64,000 nucleotides of DNA, from assembly GCA_014804795.1 (NCBI GenBank), contig JAAUZC010000015.1, forward strand, positions 9,857-73,856, in the 5' to 3' direction. A program made the translations under genes and the position numbers. The number at the start of each line of letters is the position of its first letter. Within the stretch, counting starts at the first letter, position 1. The DNA comes from Lachnospiraceae bacterium. GTDB lineage: Bacteria > Bacillota > Clostridia > Lachnospirales > Lachnospiraceae. Positions 60,203-64,000 of this stretch are shown here, in pieces. The notes under the pieces were generated by a model. That model was not told the origin of the DNA. It was given only the letters and a program-made list of their open reading frames with translations, and did not search any database.

Positions 60203-60568
60203 ATGGATATCCATGAAAGGCTAAAATATCTAAGGGAACAGTTAAGTTTAACCACCCGTGCTTTTGGTGCTGCCATCAATATGTCAGGCGGTGCCATCAC
60301 TAATATGGAAAAAGGAACCCGAAATATTACAGAACGTACTATTCGTGATATATGTCGTGAATACAATGTAAATCCTGATTGGTTCATTAATGGTAATGAA
60401 CCCGTATTTGAAGATATAACCAGTGAACTGGATATTGATGATGATGTCAGACAACTTGCGAAACAATATAGCCTGCTAAATGATACCGATCGCGAACTTG
60501 TCAGAAAAATGATTAATTCACTGGCTGAAAAAATAGAAAAAACTGACTATCGCAATATTGGTAAATAA
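60203..60568 (+). CDS. Xre-family phage-type repressor
   Basis: 121 residues. Helix-turn-helix LKYLREQLSLTTRAFGAAIN then GGAITNMEKGTRNITERTIR and the frequent phage/ICE feature REYNVNPDWFINGNEPVFED. A short C-terminal helix LNDTDRELVRKMINSLAEKI probably dimerises. No LexA-like peptidase domain. The ATG is seven bases from AAGGAGG. It faces a small gene across a shared operator region and is followed by two terminators. Confidence 0.88.
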   Translation: MDIHERLKYLREQLSLTTRAFGAAINMSGGAITNMEKGTRNITERTIRDICREYNVNPDWFINGNEPVFEDITSELDIDDDVRQLAKQYSLLNDTDRELVRKMINSLAEKIEKTDYRNIGK

Positions 60569-60572
60569 AGAA

Positions 60573-60609
60573 CTGTCGCATTAACTGAATTAGTGCGACA
60601 GCACTTTTT
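60573..60609 (+). terminator. terminator after the Xre repressor
   Basis: CTGTCGCA and TGCGACAG (60573-60601) form an 8-bp stem extended by AT pairs, then CACTTTTT. Confidence 0.85.
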
Positions 60610-60617
60610 CCCAATAT

Positions 60618-60651
60618 TAAAAGCCGGGCTTCGCAAAGTCCGACTCTTTTT
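60618..60651. terminator. bidirectional terminator before pgeF 3' end
   Basis: AGCCGGGCTT and AAGTCCGACT (60622-60645) with a 4-nt CGCA loop; A/T runs on both sides give U-tracts for both strands. It likely ends pgeF transcripts, 61 bp past its stop. Confidence 0.8.
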
Positions 60652-60711
60652 GTAAAAATTAATAAGCCATTCTATCAAAAGCAGAATTGTCCCCTGCAAT
60701 ATTCCAACCCG

Positions 60712-61617
60712 CTAAACCAGCTTCATAAACGCCCCCAGATTTCCCCTCTTCCCATGGCTTGCCCGATGGGAAAACAGCAGATCCGGATTACAGCAGGTAC
60801 AAAGATCCGTCACCTCTATCTGCGTTTCCGGAATTCCTGCCTCCAGCATGATCTGTCTGTTGGCTTCCCATAAATCAAGCTGATATTTCCCCGGTTTTGT
60901 CGGGTACCAGAGCAGGCGGACCCGCCCACGAGATTCGCTTCGCAATCCCGGGAATTCCAAAGATTCCGCTCCGGCCGCAGCCTCCGGAAACGCTTTCCGA
61001 AACTCTTCAATTACATCCTCGCTCACTTCATAACAGTCCTGACAGATGGACGGGCCGATAGCCGCACGCACATCTTTCGGGTCCGTGCCAAAGGCTTTTC
61101 CCATCTCTTCCACTGTCTTTTTGCCGATTTTCTGTACCGTGCCCCTCCAGCCGGAATGAGATAAACCGATTGCCTTTTTCACCGGATCCACAAAAAACAG
61201 GGGCACACAGTCCGCATAAAAAGTACAGAGCACGATACCTTTTTCCTGTGTGATCAGTCCGTCCACATCTCTATAATCTTTCGGTCTTATTACCCCTTTC
61301 CCCTTATCTTCCGCTGTCACCAGCCTGATATGATCCGTATGGGTCTGGTCGGAACATACCATATCCTCTACTTTGCTATCCAGACAGGCCGCGATCCGAT
61401 GGTAATTCTCATCCACTGCTTCCTTTTCATCTCCTCTGGTATAACTGAGATTCATAGAAGCATAAATCCCCTCGCTGACGCCTCCCATTCTTGTAGAAAA
61501 AAGATGGCGCACCACCCCTGTCCTCTCCAATCCCGGAAAGGTGAGATAAGTAACGCCGTTTTCCGCCTTACGCAGACGACAGACTCCCTGCCCTTCTTTT
61601 CTTTGCATTTTTATCAT
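60712..61617 (-). CDS. pgeF: YfiH/LACC1-family purine nucleoside phosphorylase-like protein
   Basis: 301 residues from the ATG at 61617, nine bases from AGGAG (an in-frame ATG three codons on is possible). Zinc and catalytic residues lie in MVCSDQTHTDHIRLV, LCTFYADCVPLFFVD and GLSHSGWRGTVQKIGKKTVE, the multicopper-polyphenol-oxidase-like family now linked to purine nucleoside phosphorolysis and peptidoglycan editing. C-terminal DLCTCCNPDLLFSHRASHG is typical. Starts a minus-strand core block with no link to the accessory island. Confidence 0.9.
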   Translation of the reverse strand: MIKMQRKEGQGVCRLRKAENGVTYLTFPGLERTGVVRHLFSTRMGGVSEGIYASMNLSYTRGDEKEAVDENYHRIAACLDSKVEDMVCSDQTHTDHIRLVTAEDKGKGVIRPKDYRDVDGLITQEKGIVLCTFYADCVPLFFVDPVKKAIGLSHSGWRGTVQKIGKKTVEEMGKAFGTDPKDVRAAIGPSICQDCYEVSEDVIEEFRKAFPEAAAGAESLEFPGLRSESRGRVRLLWYPTKPGKYQLDLWEANRQIMLEAGIPETQIEVTDLCTCCNPDLLFSHRASHGKRGNLGAFMKLV

Positions 61618-61720
61618 GCCATATCTCTCCTGCGATATCACTGAATCATTCCATATCCTTCACACTGCGTGAATACTTCTGCCTATTCCATTCCCTTACA
61701 ACATCCTTTTATTTTCACCG

Positions 61721-62074
61721 TCACCCTATATAGTCAAATGCATTCCGAAACCAGCGGATCTCTTCCCCGCAAAACGCCACCACATCAAACCGCACCGGTG
61801 AAAATTCCCCCATACCGTGTATCATCCGATAATAGTCCGCCACCCTGCATATCCTGCGTCTCTTCCGATAATCCACCGCCTCTTCCGGCAGTCCTTTTTT
61901 TGCATCCCTGCGGTACTTTACCTCCACAAAAACAGTAGTCTTATTATCCCTTGCCACAATATCGATCTCCCCGTACCGATTTCTGAAATTGCGGCATAAG
62001 ATCACAAGCCCCTGTTTTTTCAAAAACAGAACTGCCTTTTCTTCATAGGCAGAACCTACTTTCCGTTTATTCAT
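61721..62074 (-). CDS. YraN-family endonuclease-like protein (UPF0102)
   Basis: 117 residues. The PD-(D/E)XK-like core is GEIDIVARDNKTTVFVEVKY preceded by LCRNFRNRYG, and QQ is replaced by DYRKRRRI. Family members are cytoplasmic, often next to rnhB; the role is unclear, perhaps Holliday-junction or DNA repair. It lies 41 bp behind the FlhB-like gene. Confidence 0.93.
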   Translation of the reverse strand: MNKRKVGSAYEEKAVLFLKKQGLVILCRNFRNRYGEIDIVARDNKTTVFVEVKYRRDAKKGLPEEAVDYRKRRRICRVADYYRMIHGMGEFSPVRFDVVAFCGEEIRWFRNAFDYIG

Positions 62075-62115
62075 ACAAGCCCTTTCCCTCTCCGGACAAG
62101 GCTTCGCTATTCTTC

Positions 62116-62409
62116 TTACTTTTTCATTTTTGCCCTGATCTTATCCATCGCATCCACAAAGACTAGAATCTCCGCCACGACCTCATAAAGTTCCGGCGGG
62201 ATCATTTCCCCGATATCCAACCTTGAAAGCGTATCCGCCAGCTCATTGTCCTGATGCAGGGGCACATTCGCCTCCTGCGCTTTCTCTATGATCTTCTCGG
62301 CCAGAGCACCCTTACCGGTGGCAATGATCCGGGGCGCCTCGTCATTCGGATCGTACTCAAGAGCCACCGCTGTTTTCGGTTTTTTCAGTTTTTCTTTTTC
62401 CTGCGCCAT
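62116..62409 (-). CDS. FlhB C-terminal-domain-like export-switch protein
   Basis: 97 residues, soluble. It corresponds to the cytoplasmic switch domain of FlhB/EscU: KPKTAVALEYDPNDEAPRII, KIIEKAQEANVPLHQDNEL and IGEMIPPELYEVVAEILVFV. The NPTH cleavage motif is replaced by YDPN and there are no membrane helices, as in B. subtilis YlqH. A flagellar-related role is possible, yet such stand-alone proteins also occur in non-motile Clostridia. Confidence 0.88.
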   Translation of the reverse strand: MAQEKEKLKKPKTAVALEYDPNDEAPRIIATGKGALAEKIIEKAQEANVPLHQDNELADTLSRLDIGEMIPPELYEVVAEILVFVDAMDKIRAKMKK

Positions 62410-62493
62410 ATATCAATCCCCATTTCTTTGCACAGCCCGGACCATTCATGGAGAATGCGCCGCATTCTCACAATACGTGTGCTTACGCGCATG

Positions 62494-64000
62494 CTATGCC
62501 CTCACATCAAAAGCGGTGTAGGAAATCACCGTATCATTTTCTTCTATCCCCCGTATACGGGACATCACATTCTCTTCCTGTTCTTCTTTATATTTCATCT
62601 CCGACTGCATGTGATACCCCTTCTTTTCAAGACGCTCATTCAACACATGAATATGTTCCGCCAAAAAATCCAGAACCTTTTCATTGGCAAGCGTAAACTG
62701 GGTGGAAACGTTATAATCTTTCATCTTCACATAGATATCCATATTCCCAAGATGCTGCATCTCCAGATGGAGTAAAGCGCTGGAAGAACCGTCCTCAGAA
62801 ACTTTTCCTTTCTTTTTCTGATAGACATACAGCTCTCCGTGGGCATTTTCCATGGACGTTTTCAACGGAATCTGCAGATAAGGGAACATCTGATTGATAT
62901 TCTCCATAAACTGCATATTCTGGTTCATCTGCTGCAGAGCCTGCCCTGCCGTTGTTTCCGTCTTCCCCGCCGCAGCGAACACTTCCTGCATCTGTCCTGC
63001 CTGATTTTTTATTTTCTGATAGAAATTTTTTACCTCTTCCTTATCCGAAAAACTTTCCGGTTTCATCGTCCATTCTTCCGACAACAGATTTTTTATCTGC
63101 CCCGTAAAGTCTTTCTGCAAATCTTCCAGACGCTCCTGAAGCCCAGACGGCAGTTCCAGCCGTCCCTGCTCGGATACCTTTGCACTGCTCTTTAATAACA
63201 CTGTACCGTCGCTGTCCGAAAACTGCTGCACCATTTTTACCGCTTCCTGTCCGTTTCCGGCTATATTCTGCTTACCTGCCTGACCTTCTGCTGAAACGGC
63301 ATCTTTCCCTTCGGTGATCTCCTTCATCAGATTGTCCAGTTCCTGCATCAACCCTTTAACCGGATTCTCTTTTCCTGAAACTTCTTCCGGATTTTTCCCC
63401 TCCTGCAGTACTTCCAGCATATCTTTCATAAACTGCAGTCCGGAAAGCGGCTTCCCCTCCTCCCCGAAGGTCGAAAGCGTCTGCTCCAAGCCGTCCGTTA
63501 TATCGTTCATCGTATATAAAAGCTGATGCTGCATGTTTTTTGTTGCCTCATACTGCATCACGTTCGTTTCATTGATCTCCATTCCCATCGCCGTCAGCCT
63601 GACCAACGTATCGGCGGAAGCCTGCGGAAAATCCGAGACCATCTTCCCCATCTGCCACAAACTGTCTTTGTCAATCGGCAGCCCCTCTTCCATCATGCTG
63701 TTTACCATGGTTATATTTTCACCGGTAACCGGCATGCCGGCAGCATTTAACGCCCCGATGGCCGCGCTCTTTCCAGCGGAGAGATTTGTATATAACGGGC
63801 TTAACGTCAGCTTATCGTCGGAATTGCCTTTCACCTCAAAAAGCATCTGGCGCCCTACGGAAGCTTTAATATCACTGTCTAATCTGGCGCTGAGTTCCAC
63901 ACCGCTCCCGATATCCAGCATGATCTGACTGCCCTGCATAGAACTGATCCGCCCTCCGATCGTCTGCCCTGCCGTCAGAGAATTTAACACCGCACTCGCA
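62494..64000 (-). CDS. FliK/YlqG-like hook-length-control-type protein, 5' end cut
   Basis: At least 500 residues; the frame stays open to the window edge, so the true start lies beyond 64000 (a GTG at 63990 is probably internal). An N-terminal OB-like stretch QGSQIMLDIGSGVELSARLD, a long helical Gln/Glu/Met-rich middle, and a C-terminal FliK-like domain with LHLEMQHLGNMDIYVKMKDY and NEKVLDFLAEHIHVLNERLE. Order FliK-like then FlhB-C-like repeats the B. subtilis ylqG-ylqH pair. Function unproven. Confidence 0.8.
   Translation of the reverse strand, partial: ASAVLNSLTAGQTIGGRISSMQGSQIMLDIGSGVELSARLDSDIKASVGRQMLFEVKGNSDDKLTLSPLYTNLSAGKSAAIGALNAAGMPVTGENITMVNSMMEEGLPIDKDSLWQMGKMVSDFPQASADTLVRLTAMGMEINETNVMQYEATKNMQHQLLYTMNDITDGLEQTLSTFGEEGKPLSGLQFMKDMLEVLQEGKNPEEVSGKENPVKGLMQELDNLMKEITEGKDAVSAEGQAGKQNIAGNGQEAVKMVQQFSDSDGTVLLKSSAKVSEQGRLELPSGLQERLEDLQKDFTGQIKNLLSEEWTMKPESFSDKEEVKNFYQKIKNQAGQMQEVFAAAGKTETTAGQALQQMNQNMQFMENINQMFPYLQIPLKTSMENAHGELYVYQKKKGKVSEDGSSSALLHLEMQHLGNMDIYVKMKDYNVSTQFTLANEKVLDFLAEHIHVLNERLEKKGYHMQSEMKYKEEQEENVMSRIRGIEENDTVISYTAFDVRA

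Noticed and set aside
1-64000. tRNA, rRNA, CRISPR arrays, integrase genes, replication origin
   Set aside because: I looked for them on both strands and saw none; a dedicated scan (tRNAscan, CRISPR finder) would settle it.

Overview
This window is chromosomal DNA from a low-to-medium GC Gram-positive anaerobe. It most likely comes from a gut Lachnospiraceae species (Clostridia). The evidence is strong AGGAGG-type ribosome sites, consensus sigma-A promoters, stem plus U-run terminators, a DUF3744 energy-coupling-type ATPase, a YesM/YesN two-component pair, a DUF512-der-plsY-gpsA block, and a yraN/FlhB-C/FliK-like block. Almost every gene is on the minus strand. No rRNA, tRNA, CRISPR array, integrase or intact transposase was seen. 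Layout from left to right: (1) 1-13.6 kb is core metabolism: the end of an ECF-type ABC ATPase, serC-serA (serine), ilvD-ilvB (branched-chain amino acids), two GNAT acetyltransferases, udp-deoC-cdd (pyrimidine nucleoside salvage), a DUF2798 membrane protein, leuB and yajC. (2) 13.8-29.4 kb is a glycan-foraging locus. It holds a secreted 1348-residue GH98 enzyme (blood-group endo-beta-galactosidase family) with CBM51/NPCBM and F5/8-like domains and a five-bladed propeller, a Gfo/Idh/MocA protein, two solute-binding lipoproteins, one permease pair, a cytoplasmic GH29 fucosidase, a YesM-type sensor kinase, a YesN-type regulator and a GNAT-like acyltransferase-fold protein. Together these read as cut outside, import, defucosylate, sense; no dedicated ATPase is encoded, as is usual for CUT1 transporters that share an MsmX-type ATPase. 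(3) 29.6-50.3 kb has tgt, a VanY-type carboxypeptidase, aroC (the only long plus-strand gene in the left half), a polytopic membrane protein, an ECF sigma factor with a membrane beta-propeller partner, membrane glycosyltransferase genes, tyrS, a MoxR/VWA pair with two membrane companions, and gpsA, plsY, der and a DUF512 radical-SAM protein. (4) 50.5-60.6 kb is accessory and patchy: a small lipoprotein, an Rpn nuclease/transposase remnant, a secreted repeat protein divergent from an Xre regulator, prs, an aldehyde dehydrogenase remnant, degV-marR, and an AT-richer island. The island holds a PBECR4 nuclease-domain gene with a promoter-driven structured RNA and a terminator hairpin in front of it, a protein with tryptophan hexapeptide repeats, a broken secreted-protein gene, small unknown genes and a phage-like Xre repressor. 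(5) 60.7-64 kb returns to core genes: pgeF, yraN, an FlhB C-terminal-like protein and a FliK-like protein cut by the window end. Two things deserve most attention. One is the blood-group-glycan locus, where a Gfo/Idh/MocA protein is translationally coupled to GH98 and could be an NAD-dependent glycosidase. The other is the arrangement promoter, structured RNA, terminator, PBECR4 nuclease domain, which resembles type III toxin-antitoxin loci; that gene also carries an apparent frameshift at its N terminus. A family of intergenic stem-loops with shared ends sits just upstream of serA, ilvD, deoC, gpsA and possibly yajC.
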